Assembly (NCBI GenBank): GCA_963706385.1
Contig: OY970153.1
Span: 1,116,001 to 1,180,000, forward strand
Length of the DNA: 64,000 nucleotides
Reading direction: 5' to 3'
Source of the DNA: Poindextera sp963706385
GTDB lineage: Bacteria; Pseudomonadota; Alphaproteobacteria; Caulobacterales; Caulobacteraceae
Shown: positions 40,841 through 53,090 of the stretch, piece after piece
Position numbering within the stretch: the stretch's first letter is position 1
Layout of the letters: every line of letters begins with the position of its first letter
Notes under the pieces: model-generated
Told to the model about the DNA's origin: nothing
What the model saw: the letters and a program-made list of their open reading frames with translations, nothing else
The model's database searches: none
Translations under genes and position numbers: made by a program

Positions 40841-42648
40841 AGATCGACCGCCTGCCGCGCCCCGTCGAGTTCGGGGGCCGGGTGGCCATCGCCGGCGCCG
40901 TGGGCCAGGTGTTTGAGAAACGGCGAGGCCAGGGCCAGCAGCAGTCCCAGCCCGACGGTGATCCAGCCGGCCCCGGCGTAGACGCGGACATAGGTGGCCA
41001 GCGCCTTGGCCGGGTCGAGCACCTTGCCGGCGACGGTGTCGGCGGCGGTGAGCTGAGCGACGAATCCGCCCAGCCACTGGGCCCAGGAGCTGGCCAGGAA
41101 CCAGGTGGCCATCACCGTCGAGAGCAGCAGCGGCGGCGACAGCTTGGTCATCTGCGACAGGCCGACCGGCGACAGGCAAAGCTCGCCCGTGGTCTGCACC
41201 ACATAGGCCAGGGCCAGAAACACCAGCGGGATGCGATAGGCGGCGTCGGCGAAGCGCGCGCCCCAGACCACAATCAGGAAGGCCAGCCCGACCTGGATCA
41301 GGCCCAGGGCGAACTTGATCGCCGGGTTGGGGTCGGCGCCCCTGTGGCCCAGGAAGGCCCAGAGCGCGGAGAAGATCGGCGCGCCGATCAGGATGAAGCC
41401 GGCGTTGAACGCCTGGATCTGCGGGGCGGTGATCGACTGGCTGGCGGTGAGCCGAAGCTGGGTGTTGCGCTCGGCGAACTGGTTGAGCGAGGAGCCGGCC
41501 TGCTCGAACATGGTCCAGAAGATCACCGAGGCGGCGATCAGCACCAGGGCCAGGGCCAGCCGCTCGCGCTCGACCTTGCCGCAGCGGACGGCCATGAACC
41601 AGCCGATATAGCCCAGCACCACGATCGAGCCGGCGCCCAGCAGATAGCCGATGAGCTGGAAGCGCTGCACCAGCACCCAGACCACCGCGACCCCGGCGAG
41701 CCCGGCCAGATAGAGGCTCCATTCGGCGTTGATCGGCCCGAGCACGGGCTTGGCGAGCGCCGCCGGCGCCGGCGGCTCGCCGTGGCCCTCCAGGAGCGGC
41801 TTGCCCAGCATGAACACCAGATAGCCGGCCAGCATCCCGACCCCGGCCGCGCCGAACCCGGCCCACCAGCCGATCCTCTCGCCCAGGGCGCCGCAGGCGA
41901 TCGCCGCCCAGAACGCCCCGAGGTTGATGCCGTAATAGTAGAGGGTGAAGCCCGGATCGCGCCGCGGATCGCCGCGCGGATAGAGCTGGCCGACGATCGA
42001 GGAGATGTTGGCCTTCAGGAAGCCGACGCCCATGATGATCAGAGACAGGGCCAGATAGAGGGTCGCGACATAGGCCGGGTCGCGCTTGGCGACGCCGAGG
42101 GCGTAAGACCCCTTGGCCAGGACGCCTGGCAGCGGCGCGGAAGTCGGCAAGCCGGCGATCGCCATGCCGCCGCCCTTCGCCGCGGCGACCGGATAGCAGC
42201 CGCCGGCGACTTTCAGGCAGACCGCGCGGCGCTCCATCCGGCCCTCGACCTGGAACTCATAACGCGCGCCCTGATAGGTCAGCGTCTGGGTCGCCGGCCG
42301 CCCCTCGATCCCCATGGTGAAATGGCCGGCGACCAGCAACAGCGCGCCGAAGGCGATGGCCTTGCGCGTGCCGAGGAAGCGGTCGGCGAGGAAGCCGCCG
42401 ATCAGCGGCGTCAGATAGACCAGGGCGGTGTAGGCCCCGTACTGGCCGTTGGAGAAGGTGTCGTCGAACAGGAACTGCTCGGTCAGATAGAAGATCAGTA
42501 GCCCGCGCATGCCGTAGTAGGAGAACCGCTCCCACATCTCGGCGAAGAACAGGATGAACAGCCCGCGGGGGTGGCGGCGAAGCTGCAGCAGGACCGGAAC
42601 GGCGGTGGCCGCGGTGACCGCGACGCCGGCGATCCAGACGATGTCCAT
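40837..42648 (-). CDS. POT/PTR-family proton-coupled oligopeptide transporter
   Basis: A 603-residue major-facilitator transporter with about 14 helices. The family signature FAEMWERFSYYGMRGLLIFY contains ExxERFxYYG, and the second signature is GGFLADRFLGTRKAI. A hydrophilic insert of about 65 residues between helices near residues 120-190 is longer than in DtpA-type proteins and contains two cysteines (AVCLKVAGGCYP). The start is ATG 42648 (MDIVWIAG); TTG 42663 is an alternative. It imports di- or tripeptides with protons. Convergent with tldD, sharing the overlapping stop. Confidence 0.93.
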   Translation of the reverse strand: MDIVWIAGVAVTAATAVPVLLQLRRHPRGLFILFFAEMWERFSYYGMRGLLIFYLTEQFLFDDTFSNGQYGAYTALVYLTPLIGGFLADRFLGTRKAIAFGALLLVAGHFTMGIEGRPATQTLTYQGARYEFQVEGRMERRAVCLKVAGGCYPVAAAKGGGMAIAGLPTSAPLPGVLAKGSYALGVAKRDPAYVATLYLALSLIIMGVGFLKANISSIVGQLYPRGDPRRDPGFTLYYYGINLGAFWAAIACGALGERIGWWAGFGAAGVGMLAGYLVFMLGKPLLEGHGEPPAPAALAKPVLGPINAEWSLYLAGLAGVAVVWVLVQRFQLIGYLLGAGSIVVLGYIGWFMAVRCGKVERERLALALVLIAASVIFWTMFEQAGSSLNQFAERNTQLRLTASQSITAPQIQAFNAGFILIGAPIFSALWAFLGHRGADPNPAIKFALGLIQVGLAFLIVVWGARFADAAYRIPLVFLALAYVVQTTGELCLSPVGLSQMTKLSPPLLLSTVMATWFLASSWAQWLGGFVAQLTAADTVAGKVLDPAKALATYVRVYAGAGWITVGLGLLLALASPFLKHLAHGAGDGHPAPELDGARQAVDL

Positions 42649-42736
42649 CGGCGCGGGCCCCAAGCTTACCGACCACGGCGCGAGAAGATCACGCCGGCCG
42701 GGGCTTCACAAGCAAGGCGCTTTCGGGGCCGGGGAC

Positions 42737-44119
42737 TCAGTAGGCCGTGGCGTCGAAGGCCGAGACCGCCTCGCCGTTCCAGGCGCCGTGGTACAGCTCC
42801 AGAAGCCGCTCGGCCGGGGTCAGGCCGGACTCGACGATCTCCTCCAGGTCGACGAGATAGCCGGCCTCGTTGGTGAACGCCGCGCCGATGCGGTTGCGCC
42901 GGTTCAGGCCCTCGCGGGCGATGGCCAGAACGTCGCGGGACACCTCGCGCACGCCGCGCCCGGCGATGTTCGCCTTCAGGCCCAGCCGCGCGGCGTCAAC
43001 GCGAAGCTGTTCGCGCTGCTCGGCGGTCCAATGCTTGCACAGATCCCAGGCCGCCGCCTGGGCCGGCGGGTCGTACAACAGGCCGATCCACAGCGCCGCC
43101 AGCGCGCACAGCCGGCTCTTGGGCCCGGTGTCGGCGCCGCGCATCTCCAGATAGGTCTTCAGCCGCACCTCGGGGAACAGGGTGGTCAGGTGGTCTTCCC
43201 AGTCCTTGAGGCTCGCCCGCTCGCCCGGCAGGGCCGGCAGCTCGCCGGCGATGAAGGCGCGGAACGACTGGCCCGAGGCGTCGATGTAGCGGCCGTCGCG
43301 CTTGACGAAATACATCGGCGCGTCGAGCGCGTAGCGGACGTAGGCCTCGAAGCCGAAGCCGTCCTCGAACACGAACGGCAGCATGCCCGTGCGGTCGGGA
43401 TCGGTGTCGGTCCACACCCGGGCGCGGCTGGACAGAAGGCCGGTGGGCTTGCCCTCGACGAACGGCGAATTGGCGAACAGGGCGGTGGCGATCGGCTGCA
43501 GCGCCAGGCTGAGGCGGAACTTGGCCACCATGTCGGCTTCCGAGGCGAAGTCGAGGTTGGCCTGCACCGTGCAGGTGCGGAACATCATGTCCAGGCCCCG
43601 GCCGCCGACCTTGGGCATGTAGGCGCGCATGATCGCGTAGCGGGCCTTGGGCATCACCGGGATCTGCGCCCGCGTCCAGGTCGGGGTGTGGCCAAGGCTG
43701 GAAAAACCCAGGCCCAGCTCCTCGCCGACCACGGCGGCTTCCGCCAGGTGCTGACTGATCTCCTCGCAGATGTCGTGCACGCTCTCCAGCGGGGCGCCGG
43801 ACAGCTCGAACTGGCCGCCGGGCTCCAGGCTGATGGCCCCGCCGCCGCGCTGTAGCCCGATCAGGGTGTGGCCGAACTGGTTGTCCTCATACACCCCGGA
43901 CCAGCCGAAGCGTTCGAGGCCTTGCAGCAGGGCGTGGATACCGCCGCGGCCCTCGGCGTCGCGCTCGTAGGCCACCGGCTCGTAGGAGCCCAGCCGAAAC
44001 ACCAGTTTCTCGTGCTCGGAGCCGACGCGGAAATCGCTGGGCGGCTTGCAGCCGGACGCCAGATGCGCGGCCAGGTCGCCCAGCGTCAGTGGCCGCTTGT
44101 CCAGCCCGGCTGCCGCCAT
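42737..44119 (-). CDS. gshA: Glutamate-cysteine ligase (GCS2/plant-like type)
   Basis: A 460-residue enzyme of the alphaproteobacterial and plant class that makes gamma-glutamylcysteine, the first step of glutathione synthesis. The start is ATG 44119 (MAAAGLDKRPLTLGDLAAHL). Family blocks include FRVGSEHEKLVF, GGAISLEPGGQFELSGAPLE, the TCTVQANLDF motif and EVRLKTYLEMRGAD. The ribosome site GGGGAGG lies inside a GC-rich hairpin (see 44126-44148). It follows rsmE at 88 nt, and this order is common in the class. Confidence 0.95.
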   Translation of the reverse strand: MAAAGLDKRPLTLGDLAAHLASGCKPPSDFRVGSEHEKLVFRLGSYEPVAYERDAEGRGGIHALLQGLERFGWSGVYEDNQFGHTLIGLQRGGGAISLEPGGQFELSGAPLESVHDICEEISQHLAEAAVVGEELGLGFSSLGHTPTWTRAQIPVMPKARYAIMRAYMPKVGGRGLDMMFRTCTVQANLDFASEADMVAKFRLSLALQPIATALFANSPFVEGKPTGLLSSRARVWTDTDPDRTGMLPFVFEDGFGFEAYVRYALDAPMYFVKRDGRYIDASGQSFRAFIAGELPALPGERASLKDWEDHLTTLFPEVRLKTYLEMRGADTGPKSRLCALAALWIGLLYDPPAQAAAWDLCKHWTAEQREQLRVDAARLGLKANIAGRGVREVSRDVLAIAREGLNRRNRIGAAFTNEAGYLVDLEEIVESGLTPAERLLELYHGAWNGEAVSAFDATAY

Positions 44120-44125
44120 GCAACA

Positions 44126-44148
44126 CCTCCCCATCCCCAGCGGGGAGG
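44126..44148 (-). promoter_or_regulatory. GC-rich hairpin enclosing the gshA ribosome-binding site
   Basis: On the minus strand CCTCCCC (44148-44142) pairs with GGGGAGG (44132-44126) across a 9-nt loop. The 3' arm is the Shine-Dalgarno of gshA, six bases before its ATG. It may limit gshA translation or end rsmE transcription. It also resembles common CTCCCC/GGGGAG intergenic hairpins of Caulobacterales, so a neutral repeat is possible. Confidence 0.5.
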
Positions 44149-44207
44149 CGTCCCCGGCGCGGTGCGATACTTAGTTGCTCGTGAAGTGGGCGCCAAGGCG
44201 GCCCGGC

Positions 44208-44945
44208 TCAAGGGGCCGCGTCGTCACGCGTCCAATCGCCCACCGCCGCCTGCCACAGGCCGAGCGCGGCGATGGCGGCGGTGTCGGCCCGCAGGATGCG
44301 CGGGCCGAGGCTGACCGGAGTGACGAACGGCGCCGATCGCAGCCGTCGGCGCTCCTCGTCGGTGAAGCCGCCTTCCGGCCCGATCAGCACCGCCCCCGGG
44401 CCGGCCACGCCCGCTTTGAGCGCCTTCAGCATCGGCGGCGCATCGCCCGCCTCGTCGCAGAACACCAGCCGCCGGGCCATATCCCAGCCGTCCAGCAGCT
44501 TATCCAGGGCTTGCGGCGCGGCGAGTTCGGGAACCTCCAGCCGGCCGGTCTGCTCGGCCGCCTCGACGGCGATGGCCGCCAGCCGGGCGAGGTTGACGCG
44601 CTCGGCGTTGGTGCGGCGGGTGGTGACCAGGCGGATACGGCGCGCGCCGAGCTCGGTCGCCTTCTCGACGATGGTCTCCAGCCGGGGCCGCTTGACCAGG
44701 GCGGCCACCAGCTCGAGGTCGGGACCGATGGTCTGGGGGCGGACCTGCGCCTCGATGGCGAGGACGCAGCCGCGCTTGCCCGCCTCGGCGACCACGGCGC
44801 GCCATTCGCCGTCGCGGCCGTTGAACACCAGCACCGCCTCCCCGACCGCCCGGCGCATGACCGTGGTCAGATAACGCGCCTGGCCCTCGCCCAGGGCCAG
44901 GCGGGCGCCGCCGTCGAGCGGTTCGGGAACGAAGAGGCGGATCAT
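44208..44945 (-). CDS. rsmE: 16S rRNA (uracil-1498-N3)-methyltransferase
   Basis: A 245-residue SPOUT methyltransferase with an N-terminal PUA-like domain (FVPEPLDGGARLALGEGQAR) and the knotted C-terminal domain. The SAM-binding motifs are AVLIGPEGGFTDEE and LGPRILRADTAAIAALGLWQ. The block KRPRLETIVEKATELGARRI is also typical. It modifies U1498 in the decoding region of the small ribosomal subunit. Upstream of gshA on the same strand. Confidence 0.95.
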   Translation of the reverse strand: MIRLFVPEPLDGGARLALGEGQARYLTTVMRRAVGEAVLVFNGRDGEWRAVVAEAGKRGCVLAIEAQVRPQTIGPDLELVAALVKRPRLETIVEKATELGARRIRLVTTRRTNAERVNLARLAAIAVEAAEQTGRLEVPELAAPQALDKLLDGWDMARRLVFCDEAGDAPPMLKALKAGVAGPGAVLIGPEGGFTDEERRRLRSAPFVTPVSLGPRILRADTAAIAALGLWQAAVGDWTRDDAAP

Positions 44946-45018
44946 GCGCTTATCGGTGGCCGGGATTTCGCTGGGCGTCTACGCTTTTGGGCGGATTGGG
45001 TGGGAGCGGCCCAAGTCC

Positions 45019-45456
45019 CTATTCCTGACAGAAGGTCACCGCATATTCGTCCTCTTCGTCGATTACGCTCACTATAAATCGACGCTCTGGGAAATCGCGT
45101 GCGAGTTTTGCCTTGTAAATCTCAGCTACGGCCTGACCCAGAAATGCGATGCGCTGCTCAAGCAGCTCAGAGGGCTCCTCGTTCATGAACAGGTCGCCGA
45201 TGCCCAGATAGTTGACCGCCGCCTCGACCTGCTGGCGCGTGGCAGCCGACCCCTTCTTCCAATCCCGGACCAATTGCACCGAAACGTCATCGCGAATGAC
45301 GTAACCGTCGAAGACGACAAACGTCGGCCAGAACAACGATGAGTAAACCACCGCAGCGTCGGATTTGGCGATGGTGTAGAGGTAGCTGAGCGGATCGACA
45401 CCCTTCCCGTGGTCCCATGCGGTCAGTTCGGGCAGGAGGTCGGTCGGGATTGCCAT
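45019..45456 (-). CDS. Hypothetical protein, 145 aa
   Basis: The start is ATG 45456 (MAIPTDLLPELTAWDHGKGV). The protein is small, soluble and acidic, with aromatic-rich YSSLFWPTFVVFDGYVIRDD and an acidic end (DEEDEYAVTFCQE). GC is lower than its neighbours and it sits beside repeats, suggesting acquired DNA. The layout resembles small immunity-type or SMI1-like proteins, but I see no diagnostic motif. A 73-bp gap separates it from rsmE. Confidence 0.6.
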   Translation of the reverse strand: MAIPTDLLPELTAWDHGKGVDPLSYLYTIAKSDAAVVYSSLFWPTFVVFDGYVIRDDVSVQLVRDWKKGSAATRQQVEAAVNYLGIGDLFMNEEPSELLEQRIAFLGQAVAEIYKAKLARDFPERRFIVSVIDEEDEYAVTFCQE

Positions 45457-45572
45457 GCCGCACGATAACCGCCTGTTCCTAGAAATTCGACCACGCTGAC
45501 GACAGCTTGGGTCGAAACCGGACATAGATCCGAGACCTGTCGAGCGGCTGGCGACGTCGCGCCGCCCCTCCC

Positions 45573-45606
45573 CCGCTCGTCCCGGCGAATGCCGGGATCC
45601 AGATCA
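45573..45606. repeat. Hairpin repeat copy E
   Basis: CGCTCGTCCCGGCGAATGCC followed by GGGATCCAGATC. It is the inverted partner of copy F at 45770-45808. Together they bracket a GIY-YIG remnant. Confidence 0.85.
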
Positions 45607-45618
45607 TAGGGCGCATGG

Positions 45619-45753
45619 CTATCGATCTAGCGTCTCGTAGAGGTCCGACCACGTCGCATTGGCCGCCTCGATCAGCATCAGCTTCCAGCTGCGCCGCCAT
45701 GCCTTGATCTGCCGCTCGCGCCGTTTGGCGACGATGTAGACGTAGAACGACAT
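45619..45753 (-). pseudogene. Internally deleted GIY-YIG nuclease remnant, 44 aa
   Basis: From ATG 45753 the frame reads MSFYVYIVAKR, the first strand of the GIY-YIG fold (YVYI), then joins directly to RERQIKAWRRSWKLMLIEAA and ATWSDLYETL. The latter is the C-terminal part of the small YhbQ-like GIY-YIG family (REKQIKKWRRxWKLxLIE...NPxWxDLY). About 40 residues, including the second half of the GIY-YIG motif and the catalytic Arg and Glu region, are absent, while the frame stays open. It is therefore probably inactive as a nuclease. Flanked closely on both sides by inverted hairpin repeats. Confidence 0.8.
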
Positions 45754-45769
45754 CCCAGCATCGCGCTTT

Positions 45770-45808
45770 ATGATCTGGATCCCGGCATTCGCCGGGAGGA
45801 GCGGGGGT
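45770..45808. repeat. Hairpin repeat copy F
   Basis: ATGATCTGGATCCCGGCATT continues to CGCCGGGAGGAGCGGGG. It is the inverse of copy E, with 163 bp between the two repeat units. Confidence 0.85.
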
Positions 45809-45953
45809 GAGATTGCGATGTCGGGCTTGGCCGGCAGCGCCAACTTCGGCTCGAACCCGGTCCCAAGCGATTTCCGGCCATGGCTCGAGCCGGGCTTGTC
45901 GAAGGCCGCTTGCCGGGCGGGCGCGGGCGGGTTCTGATAAGCCGAAGGCGGAG

Positions 45954-46721
45954 ATGCGCATGACCAAGCCGGACGGCTACATGGCCAGGCTCGAACGGCT
46001 GCAGGCGGCGCTGGTGCAATACCAGCAGTGGGCGATGCAGACCGGCGACAAGGCGATCGTGGTGTTCGAGGGCCGCGACGGGGCCGGGAAGGACGGGGTG
46101 ATCCAGCGGATCACCGAGCATCTGGCGCCGCGCAACACCCGCGTGGTCGCCCTGCCCAAGCCGTCCGACCGGCAGAAAACCGAATGGTGGTTCCAGCGCT
46201 ACACCCGCCATCTGCCGGCCGCCGGCGAGATCGTGCTGTTCAACCGCTCCTGGTACAACCGGGCCGGGGTCGAGCGGGTGATGGGCTTTTCCAGCCCCAA
46301 GGAGCAGGAGGACTTCCTGCACGACGCCCCGACCTTCGAGCGGATGCTGGTCGAGGCCAACATCAAGATCGTCAAGTTCTGGCTGGACATCTCCAAGGCC
46401 GAACAGGCCGACCGGCTGGAGGCCCGGCGCAACGACCCGCTCAAACTGCTCAAGGTCAGCGACCTGGATGGCGTGGCCCAGAAGGAGTGGAAGGCCTATT
46501 CCAAGGCCCGCGACGAGATGCTGGAGCGCACCCATTCGGCCTTCGCGCCCTGGATCTGCGTGCACACCGACAGGAAGAAGAAGGCGCGTATCGCGGTGCT
46601 GAGCCACATGCTGCACGCCCTGGCGCCGCCGAAGATCCGCCAGGACGTCGACGCGCCCGATCCGGACGTGCTGTTCGCCTTCGAAGAGGCCGCGCTGAGC
46701 GACGGGCGGTTGGAAAAATGA
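45954..46721 (+). CDS. Polyphosphate kinase 2 family protein
   Basis: A 255-residue PPK2 domain protein from ATG 45954 (MRMTKPDGYMARLERL, with AAGGCGGAG upstream). Walker A is EGRDGAGKDGVIQR, Walker B is LFNRSWYNRAGVERVMGF, and the lid region is KFWLDISKAEQADRLEARRN. One PPK2 domain of this length is usual for class I or III enzymes, which transfer phosphate between polyphosphate and nucleoside di- or monophosphates. The direction and nucleotide are not predictable. It is followed 46 nt later by an aldo/keto reductase. Confidence 0.94.
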   Translation: MRMTKPDGYMARLERLQAALVQYQQWAMQTGDKAIVVFEGRDGAGKDGVIQRITEHLAPRNTRVVALPKPSDRQKTEWWFQRYTRHLPAAGEIVLFNRSWYNRAGVERVMGFSSPKEQEDFLHDAPTFERMLVEANIKIVKFWLDISKAEQADRLEARRNDPLKLLKVSDLDGVAQKEWKAYSKARDEMLERTHSAFAPWICVHTDRKKKARIAVLSHMLHALAPPKIRQDVDAPDPDVLFAFEEAALSDGRLEK

Positions 46722-46767
46722 GCCCGCGCCCCACATGGATTAAGATGCGGCGTTCAGCGAACGAGGG

Positions 46768-47754
46768 ATGGGAATGGACTACGTCAATCTCGGCCGGACC
46801 GGCCTGAAAGTCTCGCGCATCTGCCTGGGCTGCATGACCTATGGCTCGAAGGCGTGGCGGCCGTGGATCCTGGAGGAAGAAGCCTCGGCGCCGTTCTTCC
46901 GGCAGGCGATCGAGGCGGGGATCAACTTCTTCGACACCGCCGACGTCTATTCGCAGGGCGAGAGCGAGCGGATCACCGGCAAGGCGCTGAAGGAATACGC
47001 CAAGCGGCACGAGGTGGTGATCGCCACCAAGGTCAACGGCCCGATGGGCAAGGACCCCAACAACCGGGGCCTGTCACGCAAGCACATCATGGACGCCATC
47101 GACCGCAGCCTGCACCGGCTGGGGGTGGACTACATCGACCTCTACCAGATCCACCGATTCGATCCCGAGACCCCGATCGAGGAGACGCTGGAGGCGCTGA
47201 ACGACGTGGTGCGCGCCGGCAAGGCCCGCTACATCGGCGCCAGCTCGATGTACGCCTGGCAGTTCATGAAGATGCTGAGCGTGTCCAGGGCCAACGGCTG
47301 GACGCCGTTCGTCTCCATGCAGCCGCAGTACAACCTGGTCTACCGCGAGGAGGAGCGCGAGATGCTGCCCCTGTGCAAGGACCAGGGCATCGGCGTGATC
47401 CCCTGGTCGCCGCTGGCGCGCGGCTTTCTGGCCGGCGGGCGGGCCAGTCCGGGCGAGGGAAACACCGATCGCGCGCGCAGCGACGAGTTCGCCGCCGGCC
47501 TCTACTACCGCGAATCCGACTTCGCCGTGGTCGAGGCGCTGAGCGGCGTGGCCAAGGCGCGGGGGGTGTCCAACATGCAGGTGGCGCTGGCCTGGGTGCT
47601 GAAGAACGGGGCGATCACCTCGCCGATCATCGGCGCCTCGAAGGCCCATCATCTGCCCGACGCCCTGGCCGGGCTGGCGCTGCGGCTGACCGACGAGGAG
47701 ATCAAGACGCTGGAGGCGCCCTACAAGCCCAAGCCCGTGCTGGACCACGTCTGA
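46768..47754 (+). CDS. Aldo/keto reductase
   Basis: A 328-residue NADPH-dependent (beta/alpha)8 barrel oxidoreductase. The catalytic set is present: Asp and Tyr in NFFDTADVYSQGESE, Lys in IATKVNGPMG, and His in YQIHRFDPETP. The cofactor-binding end SPIIGASKAHHLPDAL is typical of the YghZ/YajO-like group. The start is ATG 46768 (or 46774), preceded by CGAGGG. It acts on aldehydes or ketones; the substrate is unknown. Followed at 12 nt by the YcaQ-like gene, probably in the same operon. Confidence 0.93.
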   Translation: MGMDYVNLGRTGLKVSRICLGCMTYGSKAWRPWILEEEASAPFFRQAIEAGINFFDTADVYSQGESERITGKALKEYAKRHEVVIATKVNGPMGKDPNNRGLSRKHIMDAIDRSLHRLGVDYIDLYQIHRFDPETPIEETLEALNDVVRAGKARYIGASSMYAWQFMKMLSVSRANGWTPFVSMQPQYNLVYREEEREMLPLCKDQGIGVIPWSPLARGFLAGGRASPGEGNTDRARSDEFAAGLYYRESDFAVVEALSGVAKARGVSNMQVALAWVLKNGAITSPIIGASKAHHLPDALAGLALRLTDEEIKTLEAPYKPKPVLDHV

Positions 47755-47766
47755 GCCCGCGCGCCG

Positions 47767-48969
47767 GTGAGGGCCGAGCTTTCCGCCAGCCAGGCGCGGC
47801 GCATCGCCATCGCCGCCCAGGGGCTGGCCGATCCGAGGCCCGCCGGCGCGGCGGACCGGCGCGGATTTCGGCGCGTGGTCGACTGCATCGGCCTGATCCA
47901 GCTCGATTCGGTCAATGTCTTGACCCGCACCCACTATCTGCCGGCCTTCTCGCGCCTGGGGGCCTATCCGCGCGCGGTGCTGGAAGACGAAGCCTGGGGC
48001 GAGCGCCCGAGCCTGTTCGAATACTGGGGGCACGAGGCCTCGCTGATGCCGCTGGCGCTGCAACCCCTGCTGCGCTGGCGGATGGCGCGGGCGCGCGGCG
48101 GCGACGGCCTGTGGCAAGGCCTGGCGCGGTTCGGGCGCGAGCGAGCCGACTTCATCGGCCAGGTGCTTGGCGAGATCGAGCGGCGCGGGCCGGTGACCGG
48201 CGGCGACTTCGCGCCGGCAGGGCCGCGCCAGGCCGGCTGGTGGGAATGGAGCGACGGCAAGCGGGCGCTGGAATGGCTGTTCTGGGCCGGACTGATCACC
48301 ACCAAGACCCGGCGCGGCTTCGAGCGGGTCTACGACTTGACCGAGCGGGTGCTGCCGGCCACGATCGTCAATGCTCCCACCCCCACCGACGAAGAGGCCC
48401 ACCGCGCGCTCTTGCTGATCGCGGCGCGGGCCATGGGGATCGCGACCGAGGCCGACCTGCGCGACTATTTCCGCATGCCGCTGGCCCAGACCCGCGCGCG
48501 GCTGGCCGAGCTGGTCGAGCAGGGCGAGCTGGCCCACGTCGGCGTCGAGGGCTGGCGCGGCGCCGCCTATCTGCGCCCCGAGGCGCGCATTCCCCGCAAG
48601 GCGCGCGGGGCCGCCCTGCTCTCGCCGTTCGACAACCTGATCTGGGCGCGCGATCGCACCGAGCGGTTGTTCGGCGTGCGGGTGCGGCTGGAGATCTACA
48701 CTCCGGCGCACAAGCGCCAGCACGGCTACTACGTGCTGGCCTTCCTGCAGGGCGAGACGATCACCGCGCGGGTCGATCTGAAGTCGGACCGCCAGGCCGG
48801 GACGCTGCGGGTGCAGGCGGCGCATCTAGAGGACGGGGCGGAGGCGTCCTTGGTGGTCGCCGAACTGGCCGGCGAACTGCGGCTGATGGCCGGCTGGCTG
48901 GGGCTGGATGGGGTCGTGGTGGCGCCGAAGGGCGATCTGGCGGCGGCGTTGGGCGCGGCGGCTACCTAG
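47767..48969 (+). CDS. YcaQ/AlkX-type winged-helix DNA glycosylase-like protein
   Basis: A 400-residue protein of the HTH_42 (formerly DUF1006) family. The start is GTG 47767 (RAELSASQARRIAIAAQGLA). The catalytic-type motif QLD lies in CIGLIQLDSVNVLTRTHYLP, corresponding to the QxQ/QxD residues of AlkZ and YcaQ glycosylases, which unhook alkylated bases and interstrand crosslinks. The winged-helix block near residues 210-260 (RDYFRMPLAQTRARLAELVE) and the C-terminal LLSPFDNLIWARDRTERLFG are conserved in the family. Likely DNA repair. Confidence 0.9.
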   Translation: MRAELSASQARRIAIAAQGLADPRPAGAADRRGFRRVVDCIGLIQLDSVNVLTRTHYLPAFSRLGAYPRAVLEDEAWGERPSLFEYWGHEASLMPLALQPLLRWRMARARGGDGLWQGLARFGRERADFIGQVLGEIERRGPVTGGDFAPAGPRQAGWWEWSDGKRALEWLFWAGLITTKTRRGFERVYDLTERVLPATIVNAPTPTDEEAHRALLLIAARAMGIATEADLRDYFRMPLAQTRARLAELVEQGELAHVGVEGWRGAAYLRPEARIPRKARGAALLSPFDNLIWARDRTERLFGVRVRLEIYTPAHKRQHGYYVLAFLQGETITARVDLKSDRQAGTLRVQAAHLEDGAEASLVVAELAGELRLMAGWLGLDGVVVAPKGDLAAALGAAAT

Positions 48970-48971
48970 AG

Positions 48972-48996
48972 TCCTTCCCCCATCGAGGGGGAAGGA
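48972..48996. terminator. Bidirectional hairpin between convergent ycaQ-like and alaS genes
   Basis: TCCTTCCCCC (48972-48981) pairs perfectly with GGGGGAAGGA (48987-48996) around ATCGA. It fills the 31-bp gap between two converging stops, so it could end transcription from both sides. No U-run follows on either strand, and it resembles a common intergenic hairpin type. Confidence 0.5.
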
Positions 48997-49000
48997 TTCA

Positions 49001-51649
<2,649 letters not shown>

Positions 51650-51720
51650 CGGCGCTCCGCGCTGTTCCAATTCGCGCGCCCATATAGGAAATCGCCGGGG
51701 CTTTAGCCAAGCCGGATGCG

Positions 51721-51753
51721 AAAAAGGACGTCCGGGGCGATCCGGACGTCCTT
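51721..51753 (-). terminator. Rho-independent terminator of recA
   Basis: On the minus strand AAGGACGTCCGG pairs perfectly with CCGGACGTCCTT (12 bp) around a 6-nt loop, and the stem is followed by a U-run (complement of AAAAA at 51721-51725). It lies 130 bp after the recA stop and before the alaS start, so recA is not read into alaS. Confidence 0.9.
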
Positions 51754-51883
51754 GCCGCTCGCGTCCGCCGGGGGGCAGGCCTAGGGCGCGTCCAGGGCCG
51801 ACGGGGGCGCCGACGCGTGGGGCCAGGGCGGCCGCGAGCGGGGTCTCGTATGCGGCTCGGGCCGGAGCCGGGCCGGAGCCGAC

Positions 51884-52948
<1,065 letters not shown>

Positions 52949-53031
52949 TTGAGAAGCGTCCTTATCCCACGATTCTTCGGCCAGAACCGGAACACGCGCC
53001 GCACCCGGCGAGCCGCCCCGATCGAGAGGCC

Positions 53032-53074
53032 ATCGTACACGGTTTGTTCTCATCCACAAGTTCTTTGTTCGTTC
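53032..53074 (-). promoter_or_regulatory. SOS (LexA) box and promoter of recA
   Basis: On the minus strand GAACGAACAAAGAAC (53074-53060) matches the alphaproteobacterial LexA operator GAAC-N7-GAAC exactly. It abuts TTGTGG (53059-53054), which is 16 nt from TACGAT (53037-53032), a plausible -35/-10 pair. LexA bound here would block the -35. The ATG is about 85 nt beyond the -10. Confidence 0.85.
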
Positions 53075-53090
53075 CGCTCAAGAGCCGCCT

